DNA of 64,000 nucleotides from Actinomadura macrotermitis (GTDB taxonomy: Bacteria > Actinomycetota > Actinomycetes > Streptosporangiales > Streptosporangiaceae): NCBI RefSeq assembly GCF_009604375.1, contig NZ_WEGH01000001.1:2294001-2358000 (forward strand), written 5' to 3'. Below the pieces are notes generated by a model that was not told the DNA's origin, searched no databases, and saw nothing but the letters and a program-made list of their open reading frames with translations. Positions 28,413 to 37,217 of the stretch are shown here, piece after piece (within the stretch, counting starts at the first letter, position 1; each line of letters starts with the position of its first letter). Made by a program: the position numbers and the translations under genes.

Positions 28413-29530
28413 GACGTCGGCAGGCAGGCCCGCACGGCGAAACCGCCGCCCGGCGCGGGACCCGCGGTCATCTCGCCGCCGAGCGCACGGGCGCGCTCGC
28501 GCATCCCGGCGATGCCGCTGCCGCCCGGCCCGCCGGCCGGGCCGCGCCCGTCGTCGGTGACCTCGACCGTGACCTGGCGCGGCCCGCAGTCGATCCGGAC
28601 GGTGGCCGCGGTGGCGCGGGCGTGCCGGGCCACGTTCGTGAGGGACTCCTGCGCGATGCGGTACGCGGCCAGCTCCACCTCGGCCGGCAGCGACCGCTCC
28701 CCGCCGCTGATGTGCGTCCGCACGTCCAGCCCCGCCAGCCGCGCCGACGCGGCCAGCTCACCGATCCGCGCCAGGCTCGGCGGCGGCGCCGTCGGCGCCC
28801 GCTCGCCGGCCTCCCGCAGCATGCCGAGCGTGGCCCGCAGCTCGCGCAGCGCCTCCCGGCTCGACTGCTTGATCGCGTCCAGCGCCGCCTCGGCCTGCTC
28901 CGGCCCCGTGGCCGCGTTCCGGCGCAGCCGGCGCAGCGCCGCCGCGGCCTGCACGTTGATCAGCGAGAGGTGGTGGCCGACGTCGTCGTGCAGCTCACGG
29001 GCGATCCGCAGCCGCTCCTCACCGGCCGCGCGCCGCTCCGCCTCGCGGGCGTGCGCCCGGCGGGTGTGCCACGCCCAGCCGAGCGAGACCACCGCGACCA
29101 GCCACCCGGCGAACATGAACAGGGCGACGCCGTTGACGTCGCCGTTGCCGGCCAGCGTGCCGGCCCCGGTGCCGATCAAGGCCACCGCCGCGATGACGAC
29201 CGCCGCCCGCAGCCGTCCTCCGGCCGCCACCCCGTACAGCGCCACCACGAACGCGACCATGAGCGGACCGTCGTAGTGGCTGGTCAGGTAGTAGGCGGCC
29301 GTGGCGGCCAGCACGAACACCGCCACCGCCACCGGATACCGGCGCCACCACGCCAGCGCCGCGCAGGCGGCGGCGAGCAGCACCCAGTCGATCACGGTGC
29401 CGGACCAGGGCTCCTCCCGCGCGCCGACCAGCGACCGCAGGCTGCCGAGGCCCACCAGCAGAAAGACGCCCCCGGCGAGGGCCGCGTCCGCCACACCACC
29501 ACGAACCGGGCGCAGCATGCCAGAGATCAT
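28409..29530 (-). CDS. NarL-partner sensor histidine kinase (HisKA_3)
   Basis: A 373-aa kinase with four to five N-terminal membrane helices (about 15-155) and a short linker. The HisKA_3 dimerisation box places the phosphoacceptor at His181 (ARELHDDVGHHLSLINVQ). A HATPase domain follows (YRIAQESLTNVARHARA and DDGRGPAGGPGGSGIAGMRE). It has no separate extracellular sensor domain, as is usual for actinobacterial membrane-stress kinases of this class. An ATG at 29518 is an alternative start. Confidence 0.88.
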   Translation of the reverse strand: MISGMLRPVRGGVADAALAGGVFLLVGLGSLRSLVGAREEPWSGTVIDWVLLAAACAALAWWRRYPVAVAVFVLAATAAYYLTSHYDGPLMVAFVVALYGVAAGGRLRAAVVIAAVALIGTGAGTLAGNGDVNGVALFMFAGWLVAVVSLGWAWHTRRAHAREAERRAAGEERLRIARELHDDVGHHLSLINVQAAAALRRLRRNAATGPEQAEAALDAIKQSSREALRELRATLGMLREAGERAPTAPPPSLARIGELAASARLAGLDVRTHISGGERSLPAEVELAAYRIAQESLTNVARHARATAATVRIDCGPRQVTVEVTDDGRGPAGGPGGSGIAGMRERARALGGEMTAGPAPGGGFAVRACLPTS

Positions 29531-29786
29531 GCAACCAGCCTAGGCACACCGGCCCCGCCTCCGCCTTCCCCCGCAGTCGGAAGAAACACCCCGCCACCCG
29601 CAACCCCGGTGGTACGGCCGCCCCTGTACCCACAACCCATGGAGTAGCGCAGGCGCCGACGCCCCGCCGCTGCAACCTCGCCCGCTGCCATCAGGGAACC
29701 AGGCAGCTTCACACTGCCTACCTGGCGTGGGTCGGCGATGCCGGCGCACACGGCCGAACGTCCCCACAGGTCATGACCGCCGGAGG

Positions 29787-30689
29787 CTAGGCAGGTTGGG
29801 CGGCGATGAGCGCGCGCAGTTGCCGGGCGAAGATCTGGAGCAGGGGCGTGCGGGCGTCGGTGGCCCATGCCAGGCACCATTCCAGCGGGGCGGCGTCATC
29901 GATCGGCAGATAGGTGACGCCTGGGTGGCGGTAGTACCGGTTCACCTGGGCGCCGAAGGGATAAGCGCCGAGCCCGGCGGCGATGAGCGCCAGCGCCTGG
30001 TTGACCGATTCGGCCTGCGGTCCCCGCTGGATGGGGGTGCCGCCGGGGGTGCGGTGGGGAGTGCGCTCAGCGACCCAGTCGTCGGGCATCGTCGGAGTGT
30101 CCAGCAGCGGGACGCCGGCCAGATCCTCCATGCGGATCCTGGAGCGGCGGGCCAGAGGGTGGCCGGTGGGGACGGCCAGCACCCGGGGTTCGCGCAGCAG
30201 GACGGGACCGGCGGTGACGCCGGGTTCGACGACCGGCAGGCTGGCCGTCGTCGCGTCGACCAGCCCGGCGGGCTGCAGGCGCTGCGCCTGGTCGGGCGTG
30301 ATCTCGATGAGCGCGATCCGGACGGCGGGCCGTTCGGCCCGCAGGGCCTCCGCGGCTCGGACCAGCAGACCTCCCCACAGCGCACCGACGAACCCGACCC
30401 GTAAGACACCGGCGCGGCCGTGCGCGACGGCGGCGGCGTTGGCGAACGCCTCCTGGACGCCTTGGTAGTGCGGCAGCAGTTCGTCGCGGAAGCCGGCACC
30501 GAGCGGGGTGAGCCGCACCCGCCGACTGGTCCGGTCGAACAGCGGACCGCCGACCTTGCGTTCCAGCGCCTGGATCACCTGGCTGACCCGCTGCGGCGAC
30601 ACGCCGCGGCGCTGCGCCGTCCGCCCGAAGTGCAGCTCCTCGGCCAGCACGAGGAAGGTCTCGATCATGCCGGGTTCGACAAGCGCCAC
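29787..30689 (-). CDS. LysR-family transcriptional regulator
   Basis: A 300-aa LysR protein with HTH (ETFLVLAEELHFGRTAQRRG, then SPQRVSQVIQALERKVGGPL) and the two-lobe effector domain to the C-terminus. GTG at 30689 is chosen as start; an ATG at 30668 would remove seven residues. The frame stays open far upstream, but that part is the antisense of the neighbouring secreted-protein gene and is not coding. It diverges from the secreted protein gene at 30930 and may regulate it. Confidence 0.85.
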   Translation of the reverse strand: MALVEPGMIETFLVLAEELHFGRTAQRRGVSPQRVSQVIQALERKVGGPLFDRTSRRVRLTPLGAGFRDELLPHYQGVQEAFANAAAVAHGRAGVLRVGFVGALWGGLLVRAAEALRAERPAVRIALIEITPDQAQRLQPAGLVDATTASLPVVEPGVTAGPVLLREPRVLAVPTGHPLARRSRIRMEDLAGVPLLDTPTMPDDWVAERTPHRTPGGTPIQRGPQAESVNQALALIAAGLGAYPFGAQVNRYYRHPGVTYLPIDDAAPLEWCLAWATDARTPLLQIFARQLRALIAAQPA

Positions 30690-30929
30690 TTGATGATCGT
30701 ACAGAAGGTCGACATTGCGGCGGTTGAGGGCGATTGGCCAGGATGGGCGGTGTTCCACCAGGTCGAACACACCGCATGTGGTCCTCCGGCCCGCCCCTCG
30801 CGGCAGGTGGCAAGAGGCGCCCGTCGCCACGGCCGTGCCCGGGACCAGCGGACCGGCACCGACCCACTCACATGTCCCCTCGCAGCAGGACCAGCGACGC
30901 CCATGGACGGGCGAAGGAGTTGACCGAGT

Positions 30930-31559
30930 ATGCGCACCAGGGCCGGCACGATGGTGATCACTTTGGCGGCGGGAGCGGCGATGACGGCGCTGGCCGCTCC
31001 GGCGCAGGCCGACGCCCTCACCTGGACAGTCACCAACCCCCGGGCCGATGGCGCCTTCACCGGGGTATCGGGGCCGCTCACCGTCCGCAGCGCCGGCGGA
31101 AAGGTCCTGGTGACCTGCACGAGCCTTGCCGCCGGCGGCACCGCCGCCACCCACACCGACACGGGCTCCATCGGGCGGATCGACCAGAGTGTGGGAAGCG
31201 GCTGCAAGAACGGCCAGGGCCGGGCGTGGTCGGTGCGAATCGACTCGGCCTGGCAGGCCGTGCTCAACGGGACCGCCTACAACGCCGCCACCGGCAGGAC
31301 GGAGCTCACCGCCGGCTGGGCCCAGTACACGCTCGCCCCCGCCGACGGCGCCCCCGGCTGCCTGATCGTCACCAAGAACACGCGGCTGGACTACACCAAC
31401 GCCACCGGCGCGCTGCGGACCACCACCGCGCAGGCCAACGTGGGCACCACCAGCGGAGGGACGTCCTCGTGCCCCGATGTGGCCCAGGGCGAGACCCTCG
31501 TCTTCGACACCACCTTCACCCTCACCCCCCGCCTCACGATCACCGCGAAGGCCGCCTGA
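30930..31559 (+). CDS. Secreted protein of unknown function
   Basis: A 209-aa exported protein. A signal peptide (basic start, hydrophobic core, AQADA cleavage region near residue 28) precedes a mature part rich in Thr/Gly and beta-strand-like repeats. Four cysteines occur, possibly two disulfides. GAAGGAG upstream supports the ATG at 30930. I do not recognise a catalytic motif; similar small secreted beta-rich proteins are frequent in actinomycetes. It diverges from the LysR gene. Confidence 0.75.
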   Translation: MRTRAGTMVITLAAGAAMTALAAPAQADALTWTVTNPRADGAFTGVSGPLTVRSAGGKVLVTCTSLAAGGTAATHTDTGSIGRIDQSVGSGCKNGQGRAWSVRIDSAWQAVLNGTAYNAATGRTELTAGWAQYTLAPADGAPGCLIVTKNTRLDYTNATGALRTTTAQANVGTTSGGTSSCPDVAQGETLVFDTTFTLTPRLTITAKAA

Positions 31560-31639
31560 CCGGCCCTTCCGGCACGACCGCATCCGCTCCGCCCGTGTCC
31601 AGGGTCCCGGCCACCCCGAGACCCTGGACACCGACACCA

Positions 31640-31983
31640 CCTGACGCCGCCCCGGGCGCTTGACGAGGTCGATGGCCTCCTCGTCCGTGACGAGCCGGAT
31701 GGTGGCGCCGTCGGCCACCAGCCTGTAGCGCGACAGGCGCTCTCCCTCGCCAAGGTCACGCAGGTTGTTCAGCGCGGCGCGGACCTTCTGCGGGGAGTTG
31801 CTCGTCCGGAAGTACGAGCAGGTGCGAAGCGCAAGAACGCCCTGGAAGGAGTAGGGGGCGCGTGGATAGGAGGAGATCTCCAGTTCGAGAATGACGCCGG
31901 AGGGTGTCTTGCCTGCGCCAATGCCGTAGCCGGCTCACGATCGCGCCGGACAGCGCTGCGGCCATCTTGGCCGTGTAGGCCAT
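31640..31983 (-). pseudogene. DUF433-type DNA-binding protein, frameshifted N-terminal fragment
   Basis: A strong purine-rich RBS (GGGGGGAGGGG) precedes ATG 31983, which reads MAYTAKMAAALSGAIVSRLR. Coding sense then moves to another frame at about 31925 and reads SGVILELEISSYPRAPYSFQ, VLALRTCSYFRTSNSPQKVR and RYRLVADGATIRLVTDEEAI DLV. These match the N-terminal MerR-like/HTH part of actinobacterial DUF433-domain proteins. The DUF433 C-terminus is missing; the frame runs on into antisense of the secreted-protein gene. So there is one frameshift and a lost 3' half. Family naming is from memory of the pattern. Confidence 0.5.
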
Positions 31984-32198
31984 CCCCCTCCCCCCTTCCC
32001 ACAGCACCAGTCCAGTCGAGCCACTCACCATGGCCACCGTGATGGAGCGGGCATGATCATCCGCGCTCTGGGCCCGCCAGAGTGAACCGATGATTCATCA
32101 CAAACGACATCACAACCGTCTGAAAGAGAGTCAGCCTGCAGTACGCAGGAGCCCCAACCGCCTACAGGAGGGCGTGGGGAACTGGCATCATCGTCCTC

Positions 32199-33290
32199 GT
32201 GCGCCGTGCAAGGGTCGTCCTTACTGCAGCCGTCCTGGTCGGTATGTCCGCGTGCACCTCGGGCAAGCCCAAGCAGTCGTTCGATCCCGCTCCCCGCCCG
32301 AACCGTCCCGGCGAGGCGGTCGTCATCGCGGGCGCTCCCAATCTCAACGGCACCCCCCATGACGGCGAATACGCCCTCCAAGCCAGCGCGACCAGCAACG
32401 GCGGGCTGGCCGTAGGACCAGACGGGTCGATCTACTTTCCGGCGAGGTACTTGGCCACATACCAACTGGCCCGCATCACCCCGGACGGCCGCCTCCACCT
32501 ACTCCCGGTGTACAGCGCATCGGATCAAATCACCATCTCCGGAGCAAACCTCTGGATGCTTTCATCAAGGTCGCAAGGTCTTCGACTTGAAAAGATCGCA
32601 CTGAGCAATTTCCAGAAGGAGATCTGGCTGGACGAAAAGCCCCCGATGCTGGTGGACGCCCATCAGCGACCGCTCTCCCGCAAGGAGAGCAATGACCTGC
32701 TCTCGCCAACCGGATGGGGCGATGCCAAGTTGACTATGCGTGCCGACGGCACACCGGTCGTCGTGTCGGCACGAGGAGAACTGTTCGAGGCCCTCGGACA
32801 CAACAAGCTCCGCCCTTGGTCCGCGCCTGGCCACTCCAGCGCCGTTAAATCACTCCGCCGTGAGACGAATTTCAAAGTCGCCGATGTCAGCGACGACGGC
32901 AAGGGCAACCTCGCCATCCTCGGCAACAGCGGAGTGCTGCGCATCCCCAGCACAGGAGCGGCCACAGCGGTTCTGTTCCCCCAACGTGTTCTGCAGCGCC
33001 CTTCCCGGTGGGCAGCAGCACTTGCCCTGGCCAACGGCTCAGTCGTCCTGCTGGGCACCCAGGACACGCAGCCGGACGACCTGCCACCGGCCATGGTCAC
33101 CCCAGACGGACGCCTGGACACACTCTCCTGGGGACCTTCGACCCACTGCGGTCCCACCGACGACTCGCTGGCCATGATCCGCTCGGCAAGCCCCGGCAAG
33201 ATCGTGCGTCACCCCAGCGGCGCTTATGTGATCACCGATCTAGGGTGCGGTCGTATCTATATGTTCCGGCTCCCCGAGAAGCTGGGCTGA
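32199..33290 (+). CDS. Lipoprotein with beta-propeller-like repeats
   Basis: A 363-aa protein starting at GTG 32199 with a short signal peptide and lipobox-like GMSAC (Cys19). The mature part has repeats such as SNGGLAVGPDGSIYFPARYL, DGKGNLAILGNSGVLRI and ANGSVVLLGTQD, resembling NHL/SMP-type beta-propeller blades. No enzyme motif is evident. It is convergent with the WXG100-like gene (25-bp gap). More A/T at third positions than the flanking core genes suggests transfer. Confidence 0.72.
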   Translation: MRRARVVLTAAVLVGMSACTSGKPKQSFDPAPRPNRPGEAVVIAGAPNLNGTPHDGEYALQASATSNGGLAVGPDGSIYFPARYLATYQLARITPDGRLHLLPVYSASDQITISGANLWMLSSRSQGLRLEKIALSNFQKEIWLDEKPPMLVDAHQRPLSRKESNDLLSPTGWGDAKLTMRADGTPVVVSARGELFEALGHNKLRPWSAPGHSSAVKSLRRETNFKVADVSDDGKGNLAILGNSGVLRIPSTGAATAVLFPQRVLQRPSRWAAALALANGSVVLLGTQDTQPDDLPPAMVTPDGRLDTLSWGPSTHCGPTDDSLAMIRSASPGKIVRHPSGAYVITDLGCGRIYMFRLPEKLG

Positions 33291-33315
33291 AGCCCCTCCA
33301 TCCAAGAGCCTTCTA

Positions 33316-35700
33316 TCAGTCCTTCTGCGGAGCATTGTGCTCTAGTCCGTCCACCGACCATCCCACGATGACACCGCCGGTGACGCCCATGCCATCCCCA
33401 TAGTTCCCTCCCCGCACGAACACGTGATGGCGAGTCCACTGCACCACCTCTCGGATCTGCTCCTCGGACAGTTTTGGTTTGGCCAACAGAGCATCGATCT
33501 CAGGGGCGCCGACTAGTGGGCTGCCGAGTTGAGCACGGTAAGCGCGAGCAAGGTCGACATAGAGTTGGCTGGAGTAGTCGGCATGCTTCTTGTCGATCGC
33601 CTCGAGCTTCTTTTCGAAGTCCGCATACTTGACCTTGTCCAGGCCCAGATCCGTGCCCATCCCGTAGGCATCGCTCACGCCAGGAATCTGGCCGGCCGGA
33701 GTCTCGCCGAGGATCGTGCCACCGAGGTCACGCAGCAATGCCAGCCGCTCCTGGGCTGCCTCGTACTGCTGTTTGGTGAGCTCCTCGCGTGTGATGCGTT
33801 CCTTGCCGTAGGCACGTATGAGGTTCCCGTCGAGGAACCCTGCATACCGGGCGGCCGAGAGCAGGCTGTGATCCCGGAGGCCCCACGCGTAGAGCTTCTG
33901 CTTGTAGTGCTGGGTGTCGATGCCGAGCTGGGTCCACAGCTTGTCGTCGGCGGCGAAGGTGCGCAGGAACTGGACGGCATCATCGCCGTCGATAGTGACG
34001 AACGTCCGCCCCGTAGCCGGATCCACATCCGCCGAGGCTCCGTTGCTGGTGCGGTCCGCATAAGCCAAGGTCGGGATGTACATCCGGGTCATCTGCAGCA
34101 GGCCGTTCGTCAGCCCCCTGCCGTACTCAGCGGAGTACTGCTTGCTGTCCGCGAACCAGCCCGGCGCGCCGTCCCGATGCAGCCACGGCACCCACTTGGG
34201 CAAGTGCCCCTCATTGAGAAGCTTGTCGACCTGCGAGCGTCCCTTCTCGTTCCACCAGGCGACCGTCTTCATGATCTCGGCAGCGTTCTCGGCCGCCTGC
34301 TCCTCGTGCCCTTTCTCCTGGGTCACGGCGAGCCGGACGACCTTGCCCGCGAGGTCTCCGCCGTCCGTCCAATCCGGCGCGATCAGCAGTGCCGCGTAGG
34401 TCTCCCCGTTGCCGCGGCTGACCCAGGTGAGGGCCTTGGCCTTGTCGGCGTCCTTGATGGTGAACGCCTTCTCCAGCTTGGTGGAGGCCAGATCCCGTGC
34501 TGCCGTGGTGTCCTGCTGCTGCGCGATCCGGCCCAGGATGTTCAGCGCCGGATCGTGCTCGCGCAGGGACTTGAGGTCGGCGTCGCCCAAACCAGTCCCG
34601 CCGTTGATGCCCCAGTCTTTCCACCAGGCACGGTGCGGCTGATTGGTGACGGAGGTGTGCTTCTCCCCCTGTGAACCACCGGACGTGGTGAGCTCATAGG
34701 AGGGGTACTGCTGCCGCCACCGCAACGCCGCCTTCCCCAACTCCAGCAGCATCGCCGAACTCCACTTCACCTCCGGAGCAGCGAGCTTGACCAGCAAGGC
34801 CTGCCCCGGCATGTCCGAACCGGCGCCGCCCATGGCGCGCCACACCGCCGCCTGCCCGTCCTTCTGCCGCGACAGTTGGGCCAAAGCGGTCCCGACATCG
34901 GCGAGGATCTTCTTGTCCGCAGCAGCGAGCGGCGCCCCACCGCTCTGCCGATGCAGGTTGTAGGCGAGCTCGCCGACGCTGCCGGGCTGAACGGCCCCGA
35001 AGAACGCGGTGAGGTAAGCGGTGTCCTTCCCGTTCTCCCGCAAGCTCGCAGCAATATCGGCCAGCAGTTGCTTGGCCCCGGCATCGGAACTCTCCAGAGC
35101 CTTGGCGTAAGCCTGAACCTGATGCCTGGCAAGTTCGGCCATCTGAGCAGCGCCGAACTTGTCCACATCCGGAATGCCGGCCATACCCCACGTGATGCCG
35201 ACGTTGTCACTGGCCAGCGCGTAGTGAATACGGGTCTTCGTCGCCCGAACCTGCGCAGCGCACCACGCGGCGGTCCGATCACACTGCGCCGTGGACACCT
35301 CGACCGGCCCGCCCTGCGACAAAAGCGCACGGACCCTGCGCCCATGGTCAGGAAGCGCATCAGCGGCACGACGCAGCGCGATCTCCATGCGCTGCAGCCC
35401 AGCGACCGACACCGAAGCGACCTGGTTGAACAACCCAGCCGGGGGTTGCAGCGGCACCGCGGCGATCTCCGGCACGTCGATCACCATCGGCAGCTCGTTC
35501 ATGGCCGCCACCGCCTGCAGGACCCGCGCCATCATCTGCTCCAGCGACCGACTGTGGCCCTGTAGGTCGACGGTGAACCTCCCGGCGGAGCCGCCCTGCC
35601 AGGTCTGCGGCCCCATCTGCCGCGCGACCCCGGACACCAATGCAGAGATCCGCGCGAGCTCTCCCTGCACCGCCCGCACGTCGACCTTGGTCGCCACCAT
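33316..35700 (-). CDS. Large WXG100-like protein of unknown function
   Basis: A 794-aa protein. The first 100 residues form a WXG100/ESX-like helical hairpin (ELARISALVSGVARQMGPQT, then WQGGSAGRF, then a second long helix), which points to type VII secretion or the cell-envelope. The remainder is mainly alpha-helical with Trp- and Asp-rich stretches and resembles the big actinobacterial DUF6571-like family (NGKDTAYLTAFFGAVQPGSV). I recognise no nuclease, deaminase or lipase motif at the C-terminus, so a toxin role is not supported. A G-rich RBS (GGGGAGGGCGGGGG) precedes ATG 35700. No EccC-type genes are near. Confidence 0.75.
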   Translation of the reverse strand: MVATKVDVRAVQGELARISALVSGVARQMGPQTWQGGSAGRFTVDLQGHSRSLEQMMARVLQAVAAMNELPMVIDVPEIAAVPLQPPAGLFNQVASVSVAGLQRMEIALRRAADALPDHGRRVRALLSQGGPVEVSTAQCDRTAAWCAAQVRATKTRIHYALASDNVGITWGMAGIPDVDKFGAAQMAELARHQVQAYAKALESSDAGAKQLLADIAASLRENGKDTAYLTAFFGAVQPGSVGELAYNLHRQSGGAPLAAADKKILADVGTALAQLSRQKDGQAAVWRAMGGAGSDMPGQALLVKLAAPEVKWSSAMLLELGKAALRWRQQYPSYELTTSGGSQGEKHTSVTNQPHRAWWKDWGINGGTGLGDADLKSLREHDPALNILGRIAQQQDTTAARDLASTKLEKAFTIKDADKAKALTWVSRGNGETYAALLIAPDWTDGGDLAGKVVRLAVTQEKGHEEQAAENAAEIMKTVAWWNEKGRSQVDKLLNEGHLPKWVPWLHRDGAPGWFADSKQYSAEYGRGLTNGLLQMTRMYIPTLAYADRTSNGASADVDPATGRTFVTIDGDDAVQFLRTFAADDKLWTQLGIDTQHYKQKLYAWGLRDHSLLSAARYAGFLDGNLIRAYGKERITREELTKQQYEAAQERLALLRDLGGTILGETPAGQIPGVSDAYGMGTDLGLDKVKYADFEKKLEAIDKKHADYSSQLYVDLARAYRAQLGSPLVGAPEIDALLAKPKLSEEQIREVVQWTRHHVFVRGGNYGDGMGVTGGVIVGWSVDGLEHNAPQKD

Positions 35701-36054
35701 CCCCCGCCCTCCCCGCCCGTCCGGCAACAGATAGCGCACCTGGCAGACACCGTCAACGGAAGTGCGGGCCCCGGTCAAAGTCCGTGCCCACCACACTCAG
35801 AAATTCCGGTACAGATACCCCCGAAAGCCGACGCCGAAGGGCCGTCCACCTGCCAAAACGGAGGGCGGTGACGTCGAGGGGATTTGCCCTCCTCAATAGG
35901 CGGTCAGCAAGATTCGACACAGGTCCGGAGCGGAGTCCATTGACGTGACCGGCCTGAACGCTTTGGCTCACAAAATACGCCTCACCCCTGGCCGGCCGAC
36001 GGCATCTGTGGGCATCGACTCCAGCCGGCCCAGACCGCGCATCCCGGTGAGCTC
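35701..36054. other. Upstream region of the WXG100-like gene, no gene supported
   Basis: These 354 bases contain the promoter side of the WXG100-like gene and the 3' flank of the next gene. A 72-codon reverse frame at 35753-35971 has no clear RBS or family features and is left out. Several AT-richer patches could hold promoters but I cannot assign boxes with confidence. Confidence 0.4.
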
Positions 36055-36489
36055 CTACGCAACCCAGCAGTAGACGCCCCGGCCCTGACGCTGGGCGCTG
36101 ACGACGAGGGCAGAGAGATCACCCAAGATCGCTTCGGCGATCTCCGCATCGATGATCTCACCGTCTTCCGCACGCAGCCGAACCCATGAGGCAGCGGCAA
36201 CACACAACCTGGCGACCCCGGCTTCCGCAAGTGCGGTGCACAGACGAGGCGAGAACGCGAAAACGACGCATCCGTCGTCGTCCTCGCTCGCGACGATACG
36301 CGGCTCACCTGCTTTGACGAGTTCCTCGAAGCTGCCGCCGGCAAGGAGGCACTCCCACTCGACCACGGCCTCTTCGGGGTCGAAGTTGCCGAAAGAGAGC
36401 GACTCGGATTCCCGCCCTGGGCCAGATCGGAGAGTCAGCGCCGCCCGCGCGTCGTCAGGCGCCACGAAGAATTTAACGACGATGCTCAT
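36055..36489 (-). CDS. Hypothetical protein, 144 aa
   Basis: A small acidic protein beginning MSIVVKFFVAPDDARAALTL. It is predicted to be cytosolic, with no signal or TM segment. Proteins opening with this VKFFVAPDD pattern are common in actinomycetes but have no assigned role as far as I know. ATG 36489 is preferred over upstream starts because the family similarity begins there. It stands alone in the accessory region, transcribed leftward. Confidence 0.65.
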   Translation of the reverse strand: MSIVVKFFVAPDDARAALTLRSGPGRESESLSFGNFDPEEAVVEWECLLAGGSFEELVKAGEPRIVASEDDDGCVVFAFSPRLCTALAEAGVARLCVAAASWVRLRAEDGEIIDAEIAEAILGDLSALVVSAQRQGRGVYCWVA

Positions 36490-36594
36490 CCGAGCATCAT
36501 GCCTAGCCGCCCTTCCCACCTCGAACCCCAGACCTGCCTCGTCGACAGCGACCGACGGTGCATTCACGTCCGGTACAAGGACGCCCTGCCGGCG

Positions 36595-37217
36595 CTATCC
36601 GCCGAGCGGTGCCTCGGACAGGACTTCCCAGCGGTACAGATGCCCCTCGCGCTGTTGAGCGACCAGGTGAACCCGAGCGACCCTCAGCGAGCTAGGTGGG
36701 GGCGGCGGATTCAACGCGCGGACGATGGGCGCCGCCGGCCCGGTGCCGTTGCTGTAGGCGACCGAGATATGCGGCGTCCAGTCGGGTTCGTCTGCGGGCT
36801 GGTGCGCGGCGACGGTCTGGGCGATCGCTTCGCGGATCCCTTTGCGGATCGGATCGAGAGCGCGAGCGGGACGGACGCCGAGCATCACCGCCTCGCTGTG
36901 GAACCACAGCTTGCCGAGTTCCACCTCGATCGGCTCCAGCTTGGCCATCCTCTCGACGACGGCGTCTGTCATCGCCTGCACCTGCTCGGCCGGGATCTCG
37001 TCGGCGAATCCGACGATCTGCGTCGTCATGTGCAGCCACTCGGCCGGCACCTTGTCCAGGCCGCCCAGTCCAGCGAGCCTGTCCTGACAATCACGCACCA
37101 GCCGCACAACGTCGGGCTGACCGCTGGGCAGTACATGCCAGACCAGCAGCCGCCGCCCGGGCGCACCCCGGGCCGCCACCACCAGTGGTCGCTCATGCGT
37201 TCGAGCAGGGGGCTCAC
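36595..37217 (-). pseudogene. 2'-5' RNA ligase-like protein, single frameshift
   Basis: From GTG 37217 one frame reads MSPLLERMSDHWWWRPGVRP, the usual N-terminus of this actinobacterial group. After a CCCGGGCGGCGG run (about 37150-37165) coding sense moves to a second frame: RRLLVWHVLPSGQPDVVRLV and onward to the stop at 36595. Two HxT/S motifs of the 2H phosphoesterase fold are present (HMTTQ and HISVAY). Joining the frames needs one inserted base. GTG 37217 overlaps the stop of the XRE regulator (GTGA), so the pair was coupled. Either a real mutation or a sequencing error in the G/C run. Confidence 0.65.

Noticed and set aside
30690..31718. Apparent extension of the LysR gene upstream to about 640 codons
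   Set aside because: The extra part is antisense to the secreted-protein gene and then runs into the decayed DUF433-type gene; LysR similarity starts only at the HTH.
33316..35700. Polymorphic toxin encoded by the WXG100-like gene
   Set aside because: No C-terminal toxin motif and no small immunity-like gene directly downstream.
35874..35892. GAGGGGATTTG matching 11 bases of the tRNA-Ala 3' part, as a possible second att site
   Set aside because: The match stops after 11 bases and does not continue into the T-arm; too short to call an attachment repeat.
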